Numbered from the stretch's first letter, positions 51,259 to 60,262 are shown. The stretch is DNA of 64,000 nt from Saccharothrix violaceirubra (GCF_014203755.1 NZ_JACHJS010000001.1:6448001-6512000), one strand, 5' to 3'. Notes: generated by a model not told the origin, from the letters alone. Numbers and translations: made by a program.

Positions 51259-52572
51259 TCAGCGCTGGTCGATCGACACGAAGTCGCGCGACGCCGGGCC
51301 GGTGTAGATCTGGCGCGGGCGGCCGATCTTGGTGGCCGGGTCGTTGATCATCTCGCGCCAGTGCGCGATCCAGCCGGGCAGCCGGCCGAGCGCGAACAGC
51401 ACGGTGAAGAACTTCGTCGGGAAGCCCATGGCCCGGTAGATCAGGCCGGTGTAGAAGTCGACGTTCGGGTACAGCTTGCGGGAGACGAAGTAGTCGTCCG
51501 CGAGGGCGGTCTCCTCCAGCTTCTTGGCGATGTCCAGGAGCTGGTCGTCGCCGCCGAGCTTGCCGAGGATCTCGTCCGCCGTCTTCTTGATGATCGCGGC
51601 GCGCGGGTCGTAGTTCTTGTAGACCCGGTGGCCGAAGCCCATCAGGCGGACGCCGTCCTCCTTGTTCTTGACCTTCTTCACGAACGCGGCCACGTCACCG
51701 CCGTCGTTGCGGATCTTCTCCAGCATCTCCAGCACCGCGGAGTTGGCACCGCCGTGCAGCGGGCCGAAGAGCGCGTTGATGCCGGCCGAGATGGACGCGA
51801 ACAGGTTCGCCTCGGACGAGCCGACCAGGCGGACCGTGGAGGTGGAGCAGTTCTGCTCGTGGTCGGCGTGCAGCACGAACAGCAGGTCCAGCGCGCGGAC
51901 CAGGTCCGGGTCCACGTCGTAGGGCTCGGCCGGGAAGCCGAACGTCATGCGGAGGAAGTTCTCCACCAGGCCCAGCGAGTTGTCGGGGTAGAGGAACGGC
52001 TGCCCGACGGACTTCTTGTACGCGTACGCCGCGATGGTCGGCACCTTCGCCAGCAGGCGGATCGTGGAGATCTCGACCTGGTTGGCGTCGAACGGGCTCA
52101 GGCTGTCCTGGTAGAACGTCGACAGCGCGGAGACCGCCGAGGACAGGACCGGCATCGGGTGGGCGTCGCGCGGGAAGCCGTCGAAGAACCGTTTGAGGTC
52201 CTCGTGCAGCAGGGTGTGCCGGCTGATCTTGGAGGAGAACTCCTCCAGCTGGGCGGCGGTCGGCAGCTCGCCGTAGATGAGCAGGTAGCTGACCTCGTTG
52301 AAGTTGGACTTCTCGGCGAGCTGCTCGATGGGGTAGCCGCGGTAGCGCAGGATGCCCGCGTCACCGTCGATGTATGTGATCTCCGAGGAACACGACGCGG
52401 TGTTGACGAAGCCGCTGTCCAGGGTGACGAGACCGGTCGTGGCCAGGAGCTTGCCGAGGTCGATACCCGGCGCACCCTCGGTGGCCTGGACGACCTTCAT
52501 CTCGTGCTCTCCACCCTCATGGCGCAGCGCGACGGTACGGGGGTCGTTCGGCGCAATCGTCGCGTCGGGCAT
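51259..52572 (-). CDS. gltA: Citrate synthase
   Basis: The 437-residue enzyme is of the long bacterial type. It has the catalytic His in LHADHEQNCSTSTVRLVG, GPLHGGANSAVLEML, GFGHRVYKNYDPRA and Asp in YPNVDFYTGLIYRAMG, and ends TGPASRDFVSIDQR. It condenses acetyl-CoA and oxaloacetate to start the TCA cycle. It is probably the main citrate synthase; a second begins at the right edge of the window. The start at 52572 (MPDATIAPND) has GAGGGA upstream. Confidence 0.97.
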   Translation of the reverse strand: MPDATIAPNDPRTVALRHEGGEHEMKVVQATEGAPGIDLGKLLATTGLVTLDSGFVNTASCSSEITYIDGDAGILRYRGYPIEQLAEKSNFNEVSYLLIYGELPTAAQLEEFSSKISRHTLLHEDLKRFFDGFPRDAHPMPVLSSAVSALSTFYQDSLSPFDANQVEISTIRLLAKVPTIAAYAYKKSVGQPFLYPDNSLGLVENFLRMTFGFPAEPYDVDPDLVRALDLLFVLHADHEQNCSTSTVRLVGSSEANLFASISAGINALFGPLHGGANSAVLEMLEKIRNDGGDVAAFVKKVKNKEDGVRLMGFGHRVYKNYDPRAAIIKKTADEILGKLGGDDQLLDIAKKLEETALADDYFVSRKLYPNVDFYTGLIYRAMGFPTKFFTVLFALGRLPGWIAHWREMINDPATKIGRPRQIYTGPASRDFVSIDQR

Positions 52573-52839
52573 GCAGAGTCCCTCTCACGCTAGGGCGGGA
52601 TGGCTCATGCATTCGCACGTGCGGACACCGGCGATCCCTTGATCGCCACCACCGCAGCACCACCCCGTCGGGGTCCTGTCAGTTCTCCCACGCTAGTCGG
52701 CGGACAACCCGCTCCACAGTCGCGGTGTGCACCGGTTCTGGTGGATCGGACCGGCATCACACGAGGATGCACGGTGGCTAGCGTGCATCCCCTACCGTAG
52801 CCCTTATGGGGTGTTTATCCACCTCAGCGCGGGTGAGAG

Positions 52840-53778
52840 CTAGGTCATCCCCAACTCTGCGCTGAACGGTGGCTCCGCGCCGGCCCGGGAGCACGTCAGG
52901 GCTGCCGCCGCTCCGGCGTACCCGAGCGCTTTCGCCCAGTTCGTCCGGTCGAGGCCGCGAACCGCCTCTGTGGACAGAGCGTCGTGCGCGTGGAGCCAGG
53001 CCAGGAGGGCGCCGTGCACGGTATCGCCGGCCCCGATCGTGTCGACCACGGTCACGGGCACGGGTGGGACGTGGATCACCTCGCCCGTGCCGGACAGCAC
53101 GACCAGCCCGTCCCCGCCGAGGGTGAGCACGATCGCCGCGGGGCCGGTGCGCTGCCAGTCACGGGCCACGTCGAGCACGTCGGGCAGGCCCGCGTCGTCG
53201 TCGAGGTCGGCCAGCCAGCGGGCGTCCTCGATGGACAGCTTGAGCAGGCCGACGTGCGACAGCCACGAGTCGTACCGGTCCCGGTAGGCGAGCGGGTCGT
53301 CGATGAGCCCGGTCCGGATGTTGGGGTCCAGCACGGTGAGCGCGCCACGCTCGGCCTCACGCCACAGCACGCGCTCGTAGGTGCTCGCGCCGGGTTCGAG
53401 CACGAGCGAGAGCGTGCCGAACGAGACCGCGTCGGTGCCGTCGGGCAGCGGGCCGGGGTCGACGACGAGCCGGTCGGCCGTGCCCTCGACGTAGAACGAG
53501 TAGCGGGCCGAGCCGTCCTCGGCCAGGCCGACGACGGCCAGCGTGGTCGGTTCGGTTCCGCGTCTCACCAGGTCCGTCCGCACGCCCGACGCGTGCAGCC
53601 GCCGGATCAGCCGGTCGCCGAACAGGTCGGTGGACACGCGGGACAGGAACGACGTGGGCGTGCCGAGGCGCCCGGTGGCCACGGCGACGTTGTACGGGCC
53701 GCCGCCCAGGCGGGGCGCGAGCGCGCCGTCGGGCGTGGGGACGAGGTCGACGAGCGCTTCGCCGGCGACGACGATCAC
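52840..53778 (-). CDS. PfkB-family sugar kinase (fructokinase-like)
   Basis: The 312-residue kinase has N-terminal GGGPYNVAVATGRLG, a central substrate lid with YSFYVEGTADR, and the C-terminal anion-hole motif DTIGAGDTVHGALLAWLHAH with catalytic Asp. This is the fructokinase or ribokinase layout. Its ATG overlaps the stop of the TetR gene (ATGA), so it is controlled by or with that regulator. The true sugar is not clear. Confidence 0.9.
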   Translation of the reverse strand: MIVVAGEALVDLVPTPDGALAPRLGGGPYNVAVATGRLGTPTSFLSRVSTDLFGDRLIRRLHASGVRTDLVRRGTEPTTLAVVGLAEDGSARYSFYVEGTADRLVVDPGPLPDGTDAVSFGTLSLVLEPGASTYERVLWREAERGALTVLDPNIRTGLIDDPLAYRDRYDSWLSHVGLLKLSIEDARWLADLDDDAGLPDVLDVARDWQRTGPAAIVLTLGGDGLVVLSGTGEVIHVPPVPVTVVDTIGAGDTVHGALLAWLHAHDALSTEAVRGLDRTNWAKALGYAGAAAALTCSRAGAEPPFSAELGMT

Positions 53779-54365
53779 GGCTCGCTCCGGTGGAGTCCGT
53801 CGAGCAGAAGTTCACCCAGAGCGGTGAACGCCTCGGAGTCGGCGACGGCCGCCCTCCGGGTCAGCACGCCGGTCTGGATGCTTTCGATCAACAGTCCGAC
53901 CATCTCGGCGATGAGGCTCGCGTGCACCTCGCGGAAGACGCCCGAGTGGACGCCCTCCTGGATGAACTCGCGGATGCGCTGCGCGGCGGCGCGGGCGTTG
54001 CGCTCGTAGGTCGTCCGGGTGGGCGCGAACGCGGAGACGTCGGCGATGAACTTCGCGGACGCCTTGCGCAGCTCCTCGGCGGCACCGGCGAGGTAGGTGC
54101 CGATGCGGACCCGGATGTCCTCGATGCCGGCGATCTTGCGTTCGATGCGCTCGGCCGCGCCCTTGAAGTACCGGCCGACGACGCGCACCGCGAGCTGCTC
54201 CTTGCTGGCCGCCAAGGCGTAGAGCGTCGACTTGGAGCAACGCAGGCGTGCGGCGAGGTTGTCCAGCGTGAAGTGCGCGAACCCCTCGGCGAGCACGAGC
54301 GCCTCCAGCCGGCCGAGCAGTTCGACCTGCCGGGGTGTCGGTGGTCTGTGCGCGGTCGAGGTCAT
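53775..54365 (-). CDS. TetR-family regulator
   Basis: The 196-residue protein has a helix-turn-helix FTLDNLAARLRCSKSTLYAL near residue 33 and a helical ligand domain. The ATG at 54365 gives MTSTAHRPPTPRQ. It is co-translated with the sugar kinase and divergent from the acyl-CoA dehydrogenase. A GTAC array stands between the divergent starts. Confidence 0.9.
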   Translation of the reverse strand: MTSTAHRPPTPRQVELLGRLEALVLAEGFAHFTLDNLAARLRCSKSTLYALAASKEQLAVRVVGRYFKGAAERIERKIAGIEDIRVRIGTYLAGAAEELRKASAKFIADVSAFAPTRTTYERNARAAAQRIREFIQEGVHSGVFREVHASLIAEMVGLLIESIQTGVLTRRAAVADSEAFTALGELLLDGLHRSEP

Positions 54366-54393
54366 GACGGGACTCTGCCACACTCCCTGGCGA

Positions 54394-54431
54394 CAGTACT
54401 GGAGTACGTCCTACAGTACTCTCGTCAGTAC
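54394..54431. promoter_or_regulatory. GTAC repeat operator of the TetR/acyl-CoA dehydrogenase region
   Basis: Four GTAC tetramers begin at 54396, 54404, 54416 and 54428, as parts of CAGTAC and GAGTAC words. The last three are spaced 12 bp apart. They lie between the TetR and the acyl-CoA dehydrogenase starts and form overlapping dyads. Confidence 0.6.
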
Positions 54432-54454
54432 CCCGTGATCCGGAGGTCGACGCC

Positions 54455-55597
54455 GTGCCCGCAGAGCGCCTGCTGCCCACGACCGAGGCAGAAGACCTGT
54501 TGTCCCTGGTCCGCGAGATCTCCCGGGAGGAGCTGGCGCCGCACGCGGCGGCGGCCGAGGAGGCGTCCGCGTTCCCGAGGGACAAGTTCCTCCTGTTGGG
54601 CAAATCCGGCCTGTTGGGGCTGCCGTACCCGGAGCGGTTCGGCGGCGGCGAACAGCCGTACGAGGTCTACCTCCAGGCACTGGAGGAGATCGCGTCGGCG
54701 TGGATGTCGGTCGGGGTCGGGCTGTCGGTGCACGTGATGTCCACGTACGCGTTGGCCGCGTTCGGCTCCGAGGAACAGCGGCAGCGTTGGCTGCCTGACG
54801 CCCTGGGGGGTTCGTGGCTCGGCGGCTACGCGTTGTCCGAGTCGCACGCCGGGTCGGACGCGGGCGCGTTGACGACGCGGGCCGTGCGCGACGGGGACGA
54901 GTACGTCGTCGACGGCACCAAAGCGTGGATCACGCACGGCGGCGTCGCCGACTTCTACACGCTCATGGCCCGCACGTCCGACACCGGCGGCAAGGGCATC
55001 AGTTGCTTCTTCACGCCCGGCGGGTCCGACGGCATCGAGGCGGCCAAGCCCGAGCGCAAGATGGGCCTGACCGGGTCGGTGACCGCGCAGGTGTCGTTCA
55101 CCGGCGTGCGACTGCCGGCCGACCACCGGCTCGGCGACGAGGGCGACGGGCTGCGGATCGCGTTGTCCGCGTTGGACTCCGGGCGGCTGGGCATCTCGGC
55201 GTGCGCGGTCGGCCTGGCGCAGGCGGCACTGGACGAGGCCGTGGCGTACGCGAAGCAGCGCACCCAGTTCGGCCGGGCGATCATCGACTTCCAGGGCTTG
55301 GAGTTCGTGCTCGCGGACATGGCGGCGGCGGTCGAGTCGGCGCGGGCGACCTACCTGGCCGCCGCGCGGCGGCGTGACCTGGGGTTGCCGTTCACCCGGC
55401 AGGCCGCGATCGCGAAGTTGGTGTGCACGGACGCGGCGATGAAGGTGACGACCGACGCGGTGCAGGTGCTCGGCGGCGCCGGGTACACGCGCGACTTCCC
55501 GCTGGAGCGGTACATGCGGGAGGCGAAGGTGCTCCAGATCTTCGAGGGCACCAACCAGATCCAGCGCGTGGTGATCGGCCGCGAACTGCGGCGGTGA
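54455..55597 (+). CDS. Acyl-CoA dehydrogenase
   Basis: The 380-residue flavoenzyme has GGYALSESHAGSDAGAL near residue 125, KAWITHGGVADFYTLMART near 155, RTQFGRAIIDFQGLEFVLAD near 270 and the catalytic Glu in LQIFEGTNQIQRVVIGREL. It would introduce a trans-2 double bond into an acyl-CoA. CGGAGG lies nine bases before the GTG start. The divergent TetR gene probably represses it through the GTAC array. Confidence 0.95.
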   Translation: MPAERLLPTTEAEDLLSLVREISREELAPHAAAAEEASAFPRDKFLLLGKSGLLGLPYPERFGGGEQPYEVYLQALEEIASAWMSVGVGLSVHVMSTYALAAFGSEEQRQRWLPDALGGSWLGGYALSESHAGSDAGALTTRAVRDGDEYVVDGTKAWITHGGVADFYTLMARTSDTGGKGISCFFTPGGSDGIEAAKPERKMGLTGSVTAQVSFTGVRLPADHRLGDEGDGLRIALSALDSGRLGISACAVGLAQAALDEAVAYAKQRTQFGRAIIDFQGLEFVLADMAAAVESARATYLAAARRRDLGLPFTRQAAIAKLVCTDAAMKVTTDAVQVLGGAGYTRDFPLERYMREAKVLQIFEGTNQIQRVVIGRELRR

Positions 55598-55603
55598 CCC
55601 GGC

Positions 55604-55633
55604 GTCCTGCCCGGTGCGGAGGCCGGGCAGGAC
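55604..55633 (+). terminator. Terminator of acyl-CoA dehydrogenase gene
   Basis: GTCCTGCCCGG and its complement form an 11-base stem with an eight-base loop, beginning seven bases after the stop. Confidence 0.85.
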
Positions 55634-55745
55634 ACTCGCGAGGTCCGTCGCGTCACGGCCGGGTCCGGCACCGCAGCACCGGTCGTCCCCGCTCTCGATC
55701 CAGGACGGGTGACCGGTGTGCCGGCCCGACCGTGACGCGACGTTC

Positions 55746-55766
55746 GTCGTTAGCCAGGCTAACGAC
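55746..55766. promoter_or_regulatory. 21-bp perfect palindrome at the 3' end of the epimerase gene
   Basis: Arms GTCGTTAGCC and GGCTAACGAC around one central A. It ends directly at the stop codon of the epimerase. The core CGTTAG...CTAACG recurs at the MFS start (62816-62837), so one regulator could bind both. Confidence 0.55.
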
Positions 55767-56639
55767 CTAGGCCAAAGGGCGCAATCCCCATCGGCCCGCC
55801 CACTGGTCCCCCGGCTCCAGCCAGATCAGGTCCACGCCCGAGTTCAGCGCGTCCGGCGGACAGGTCATCGGCTCGACCGCCACGGCCCGGCCCCGGCCGG
55901 GGAAGTCGCCCGGCGTGAACACCTGGACCCACCTGAAGTCCGGGTCGGCCCAGAGTTCGACACCGCCGGCCGGGCCGCGCAGCTCGTGCCGGACCAGGCC
56001 GTCGACCGGCTCGCAGCCGCCGAACGCGGTGTCCAGGCGCACGTCCTTCAAGAGGCGCGGCGTGCGGAAGTCGTGCTGTCCGGCCACGGGCGACGCGGGG
56101 CCGGACGGGATCATGGTGTCCGGGTCGAGCGGCAGCACGGTGGTCGCGGCCAGGCGCAACGTCGTCTCGTCGGTCGCGCTGTTCCCGGCCCGGGGGTACG
56201 GGTGGGTGCCGACGCCGAACGGGGTCCGCGCCGCGCCGACGTTCTGCACGCCGTGCGAGACGGTCAGGCCCCGGTCGTCCAGGGCGTAGGTGATCGTGGT
56301 GCGCAGTTCGACGGGCCAGCCGTGCCCCTTGACCGCGACCAGGAGCGAGATCAGCGAGCCGGTGTGCTCGACGACGTCCCACTCGACGCGGCGGACCAGG
56401 CCGTGGATCGCGTTGCCGCGCGCGGGTTCGGTGACCTCCAGGCGCTGGACCTCGTGGTCGAGCGTCCAGGTCGCCTCGGCCGTGCGGTTGGGCCAGGGGA
56501 TCAGGACCGCGCCGCTGCCCAGGACCGGCACGTCGTCGTACGTCTCGACGTAGGGCACGCCACCGACTTCGAACGACCTGAGCCCCGCGCCGACCGGCGC
56601 GATCACCGCCCGCGCGTCGGCGTACGCGATCTCCAGCAT
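55767..56639 (-). CDS. Aldose 1-epimerase family protein
   Basis: The 290-residue protein has the galactose-mutarotase fold: YADARAVIAPVGAGLRSFEV at the start, LIPWPNRTAEATW near residue 48, RGNAIHGLVRRVEWDVV near 75 with catalytic His, and a late catalytic Glu in VAVEPMTCPPDALN. It interconverts sugar anomers. The ATG at 56639 has no ribosome-binding site, so the mRNA may be leaderless. It is divergent from a TetR gene. Confidence 0.91.
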   Translation of the reverse strand: MLEIAYADARAVIAPVGAGLRSFEVGGVPYVETYDDVPVLGSGAVLIPWPNRTAEATWTLDHEVQRLEVTEPARGNAIHGLVRRVEWDVVEHTGSLISLLVAVKGHGWPVELRTTITYALDDRGLTVSHGVQNVGAARTPFGVGTHPYPRAGNSATDETTLRLAATTVLPLDPDTMIPSGPASPVAGQHDFRTPRLLKDVRLDTAFGGCEPVDGLVRHELRGPAGGVELWADPDFRWVQVFTPGDFPGRGRAVAVEPMTCPPDALNSGVDLIWLEPGDQWAGRWGLRPLA

Positions 56640-56677
56640 CGGCCAAGCGTACCGAGGCGGCGTACCACCGCTCGGCC

Positions 56678-56699
56678 TATAGTAGACCAGTCTGTATAG
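56678..56699. promoter_or_regulatory. TetR operator candidate
   Basis: AGACCAGTCT forms a dyad flanked on each side by TATAG, nine bases before the TetR ATG. It resembles the TAGACC-AGTCTA type sites of the LmrA/YxaF group of TetR proteins. Confidence 0.6.
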
Positions 56700-56707
56700 T
56701 TCGCCGC

Positions 56708-57262
56708 ATGCCACGACGTACCGACACCCGTGAGCGCATGATCCGCACGGCGGCCTCGCTGTTCCGGGCGCAGGGTTACCACGCGACCGGCCTGAACCAG
56801 GTCCTCGTCGAAGGCGGTGCGCCCAAAGGGTCCCTGTACTTCCACTTCCCCGGCGGCAAGGAACAGTTGGCCGTGGAGGCGGTGACACTGGCGGGCGCGG
56901 CGCAGTGCGAACGCCTGCGGGCCGTACTCGCGGAAACACCCGATCCAGTGACGGCTTTGGCGCGGGCGTTGGACGTCCTCGCGCAGGACCTGGTCGACAG
57001 CGACTTCCGCGACGGGTGTCCGATCTCGACGGTCGCGCTGGACGTCGGCGGGGACAACGAACCGATCCGGGTGGCCTGTGCGGATGCCTACGCGTCGTGG
57101 CAGCGGATCATCGCCGACCACGTCGGCTCGGAGTCGTTGGCCGCGGTCGTCCTGGCCGCGCTCGAAGGCGCGCTCCTCCTGGCCCGCACGCAGCGCGACC
57201 TGGCTCCCCTGCGCGCACTGGAAACCCACCTGGCACCACTGCTCGGAAGGACTTCACCGTGA
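56708..57262 (+). CDS. TetR-family regulator, LmrA/YxaF-like
   Basis: The 184-residue protein has a helix-turn-helix ATGLNQVLVEGGAPKGSLYF near residue 25, and the C-terminal pattern CPISTVALDV plus ALEGALLLARTQRDLAPL of the LmrA/YxaF group. It probably represses itself and the lactonase-like gene that overlaps it by four bases (GTGA), with the ligand being a small toxic compound. Confidence 0.93.
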   Translation: MPRRTDTRERMIRTAASLFRAQGYHATGLNQVLVEGGAPKGSLYFHFPGGKEQLAVEAVTLAGAAQCERLRAVLAETPDPVTALARALDVLAQDLVDSDFRDGCPISTVALDVGGDNEPIRVACADAYASWQRIIADHVGSESLAAVVLAALEGALLLARTQRDLAPLRALETHLAPLLGRTSP

Positions 57263-58077
57263 AGGTTCACCACCTCAACTGCGGCACCTTGAGACCGGTC
57301 GGCGGCAAGCTCGTCGACGGCCGGCCGGGCGTGTTCCGCACCGCCGAACTCGTGTGCCACGTACTGCTCCTGGAGCGCGAGGACGGGCTGGTGCTCGTGG
57401 ACACGGGCATGGGACTGGAGGACGTGCGTACGCCTTCGCGGACGCTGGCCCGGCACTGGCGGTTGATGAGCCGACCCGTGCTCGACGAGCGCGAGACGGC
57501 ACTGCGCCAGGTCGAGGCGTTGGGGTACCGGGCTTCCGACGTGCGCGACATCGTGCTCACGCACCTGGACCTCGACCACGGCGGCGGCTTGCGCGACTTC
57601 CCGGAGGCGCGCGTGCACGTGCTCGCCGAGGAACTGGCCGTCGCGACCCGGGCCGGGAAGACCGGCAACGACCGGACCCGGTACCCCGACGCGCAGTGGG
57701 CGCACAAGCCGCGGTGGGTGACGTACGAGGACTCCGGGGAGTCGTGGTTCGGGTTCGACGGCGTGCGCGAGGTGCTGGCCGGCGTGCTGTTCGTGCCGTT
57801 GTTCGGGCACACGCACGGGCACAGCGGGGTGGCCGTCGACACCGGCTCCGGGTGGCTGCTGCACGCGGGCGACGCGTACTTCCACCACCGGGAGACCGGG
57901 CCGGACGCGTACTGCCCGCCGGCGTTGCGGTTCCTCCAGAAGCGCATGGAGGTGCTGCCGGAGCTTCGACTGTCCAATCAGGACAGGCTACGCGCCCTGG
58001 TGGGTGCGCACGGCGCCGAGGTGGACGTGTTCAACGCCCACGACCTGGAGAACTTCCGGCGGTTCCGGACTTCCTAG
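57259..58077 (+). CDS. Metallo-beta-lactamase-fold hydrolase (lactonase-like)
   Basis: The 272-residue protein has metal motif VLTHLDLDHGGG (HxxxDH type) near residue 100, HTHGHSGVAVDTGSGWLLHA with later His and AGDAYFHH with Asp. These are typical of AHL-lactonase-like MBL proteins. The GTG start overlaps the TetR stop. It may inactivate the ligand of that TetR, but the substrate is unknown. It converges on the APC permease with a four-base overlap. Confidence 0.9.
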   Translation: MKVHHLNCGTLRPVGGKLVDGRPGVFRTAELVCHVLLLEREDGLVLVDTGMGLEDVRTPSRTLARHWRLMSRPVLDERETALRQVEALGYRASDVRDIVLTHLDLDHGGGLRDFPEARVHVLAEELAVATRAGKTGNDRTRYPDAQWAHKPRWVTYEDSGESWFGFDGVREVLAGVLFVPLFGHTHGHSGVAVDTGSGWLLHAGDAYFHHRETGPDAYCPPALRFLQKRMEVLPELRLSNQDRLRALVGAHGAEVDVFNAHDLENFRRFRTS

Positions 58078-59444
58078 ACCGACAGCTTCTCGGCGTCGAC
58101 CTTCTTCCGGCCGCCGGCGAACCGGTTGACCAACCAGAGCACCGCGCCCGCACCGAGCAGGTAGAGGGCGATCCGGTAGTCGGCGGCCGGGCGGCCGGAC
58201 AGCGGGCTCGCCAGGTAGACGCAGGTGAGCACGCCGAGGACCGGCGCCCACGTGGGGGCGCGGAAGTGCTTGTGCGCCACGGTGTCCTTGCGCAGGACGA
58301 GCACGGCGACGTTGACGATCGCGAAGACGACCAGGAGCAGGAGCGCGGTCGTGCCGCCGAGCTTCTCGATGTCGGCCGTCGTGACCAACGCGATCGCGAC
58401 GCCACTCGTGAACACGATCGCGACCCACGGCGTGCGGCGGAGCGGGTGCACCACGCCGAAGGCCTTGGGGATGATGCGCTCGTTGGCCATGCCGTAGACG
58501 AGCCGGCTGGCCATGAGCATGTTGATCAACGCGGAGTTGACCACGGCGAACAGGCCGATCAGCGAGAAGACCCAGAGGGGGAAGCCGGGTGCGCCGACCT
58601 CGACCACCCGCAGCAGGGCGGACGACTTCGCACCGGCGAGTTCGTCGGCCGGGATGAGCAGGGACGAGGTGACCGCGACCAGGACGTAGATGACGGCGGC
58701 GACGACCATGCCCCAGAGCACGGCGCGCGGGAAGATGCGGACCGGGTCCTGGCATTCCTCGGCCATGTTGACCGAGTCCTCGAAGCCGACCATGGCGAAG
58801 AAGGCGAGGGCCGTGGCCGAGGTGACGGCGAGCAGGGCGGACTGGCCGTTCGCGGGCTCGATCTGCGTAAGGCGCGACGCGTCCCCGTCGCCGTTCAGCA
58901 CGGCGGACAGGCCGATCGCGATCACGATGAGCAGGCCGGACAGTTCGATGCAGGTCAGCACGACGTTGGCCTTGACCGACTCGGACACGCCCCGGAAGTT
59001 GACCAGGGCGAGGCCGACGATGAAGAGGATCGCGACGAGCGTCGCGGAGACCGTGAACGTGTCGGAGAAGAACTCGCGGATCACGGACTGAAGGTAGGTC
59101 TTGCCGAACGCGAGCGCCGCGGAGGAGGCGGACGTGATGCCCGAACTCATGACCGCGAAGGCCACCATGAAGGTCAGGAACTGGATCTTGAACGCCCGGT
59201 TGGTGTAGAGCGCGGCCCCGGCTGCCCTGGGGTACTTGCCGACCAGTTCGAGGTAGCTGAACGCGGTGAGGAAGGCGACGGCGAACGCGATGAGGAAGGG
59301 GAGCCAGAGGGCTCCCCCGATCTTGCCCGCCACGTTGCCCGTGAGGGCGTAGATCCCGGTGCCGAGGATGTCGCCGACCACGAAGAACAACAACAACTTC
59401 GGCCCGATCGCCCGCTTAAGCCCAGGCTCGTCCGTTTGCGCCAT
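58074..59444 (-). CDS. APC-family amino acid permease
   Basis: The 456-residue protein has twelve predicted membrane segments. The start of the family (LFFVVGDILGTGIYALTGNV) holds the substrate-binding GTGIYAL; FFAMVGFEDSVNMAEECQDP in TM6 is another family hallmark. It would import an amino acid or amine by proton symport. It is not linked to a catabolic gene. Confidence 0.94.
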   Translation of the reverse strand: MAQTDEPGLKRAIGPKLLLFFVVGDILGTGIYALTGNVAGKIGGALWLPFLIAFAVAFLTAFSYLELVGKYPRAAGAALYTNRAFKIQFLTFMVAFAVMSSGITSASSAALAFGKTYLQSVIREFFSDTFTVSATLVAILFIVGLALVNFRGVSESVKANVVLTCIELSGLLIVIAIGLSAVLNGDGDASRLTQIEPANGQSALLAVTSATALAFFAMVGFEDSVNMAEECQDPVRIFPRAVLWGMVVAAVIYVLVAVTSSLLIPADELAGAKSSALLRVVEVGAPGFPLWVFSLIGLFAVVNSALINMLMASRLVYGMANERIIPKAFGVVHPLRRTPWVAIVFTSGVAIALVTTADIEKLGGTTALLLLVVFAIVNVAVLVLRKDTVAHKHFRAPTWAPVLGVLTCVYLASPLSGRPAADYRIALYLLGAGAVLWLVNRFAGGRKKVDAEKLSV

Positions 59445-59558
59445 GGGTGGTGTGTATCCCCAGTTTTCGCCTGTTCAAACCTGGTTGTCGGGCTCGATCG
59501 CGGTGGTCGACGGCGTGTGGACAGCGGGTACCGGGTTTCCGGTCGGGTTTGCACGAGC

Positions 59559-59658
59559 TTTCAAGCGTCGCTCGCCGCTGGGCAGGCCGCCACAGAGGTT
59601 CCGTCCCTCTCCCCGCCTTTTTCGTCGTAGGGCGGCCAACATGCTGCCGGTGCATGGC
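59559..59658 (+). repeat. Dispersed repeat, copy B
   Basis: Begins TTCAAGCGTCGCTCGCCGC then TGGGCAGGCCGCCA and ends, 80 bases on, ATGCTGCCGGTGCATGGC. Both ends match copy A (49787-49888) in the same orientation, while the interior is unrelated. The surrounding region 59445-60022 has no gene. Confidence 0.75.
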
Positions 59659-59691
59659 ATAGGGATCGGCGCCGGGCAGTAGTCGGTGCGT

Positions 59692-59780
59692 GAGTACACA
59701 TTTCGCGGTGTCTGAGTGCACATTTCGTAGTGTCTGAACGTGCGACTCGCGGTGTCTGAACGCATAACTCGCGCGTTGAC
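59692..59780 (+). repeat. 22-bp tandem repeat, about four copies
   Basis: The unit is close to GAGTGCACATTTCGCGGTGTCT. GTGTCT recurs at 59708, 59730 and 59752, exactly 22 bp apart, and a diverged fourth copy follows. It lies between two dispersed repeat copies. Confidence 0.75.
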
Positions 59781-59899
59781 ACGGGCGAAGCATGGCAAGC
59801 AACCACGACGGCGACAAGCCGGGGGTCGATCCCCTTGAGTGCCCCTCCCCGTATGGCCTGGGCGCAGCCCTACCGCACGACAGCCCCTTTCTGGTGGTC

Positions 59900-59930
59900 A
59901 GCCCGAGCGGCGAGCGACGCTTTGAAGCTT
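59900..59930 (-). repeat. Dispersed repeat, copy C (partial, inverted)
   Basis: On the minus strand this reads AAGCTTCAAAGCGTCGCTCG followed by CCGCTCGGGC, close to the first end of copies A and B. The second end is less clear; a GCCATGCTTCGCC on the same strand near 59790 could be its remnant. It is in opposite orientation to copy B, and the two frame the tandem repeat. Confidence 0.6.
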
Positions 59931-60022
59931 CCGCCACCACTCCGGACGGTGGCCACCAGGCACTGGCCAACGACAAGGTTTCCGTCGCCCGCCCCGGACG
60001 GCGGCCACCGAGCGGGCAGGGG

Positions 60023-60262
60023 TCAGGCCCTGGATTGGAGATCGGACTCGGCCTGGTCGATGGCCTCGTCCAGGACTGCCCGGAACTCCGCGATCTGCGA
60101 GCGCTCCAAGTGGACGCAGTCGAGGTGATCGGGCGGGTAGATCTCCACGGCACCGCGCGAGACGGTCACGGAGAAGATGTCTCCCTCCTCGCCCTCGCAG
60201 CGGAGCAGCCACTCGCGCTTGGGACCTCGGGGTTTGATGATGCGGTCGGTCTCTGTGGTCAT
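60023..60262 (-). CDS. Small protein, 79 residues, next to DUF5753 regulator
   Basis: The protein (MTTETDRIIKPRGPKREWLL ...) has a beta-rich first half (WLLRCEGEEGDIFSVTVSRG) and an acidic helix (IAEFRAVLDEAIDQAESDL). AAAGG precedes the ATG by eight bases. It is divergent from the XRE-DUF5753 gene, and may be an antitoxin-like or accessory partner. No family is recognised. Confidence 0.75.
   Translation of the reverse strand: MTTETDRIIKPRGPKREWLLRCEGEEGDIFSVTVSRGAVEIYPPDHLDCVHLERSQIAEFRAVLDEAIDQAESDLQSRA

Noticed and set aside
59692..59780. A CRISPR array
   Set aside because: The units are contiguous 22-bp repeats without unique spacers, and no cas gene is present.
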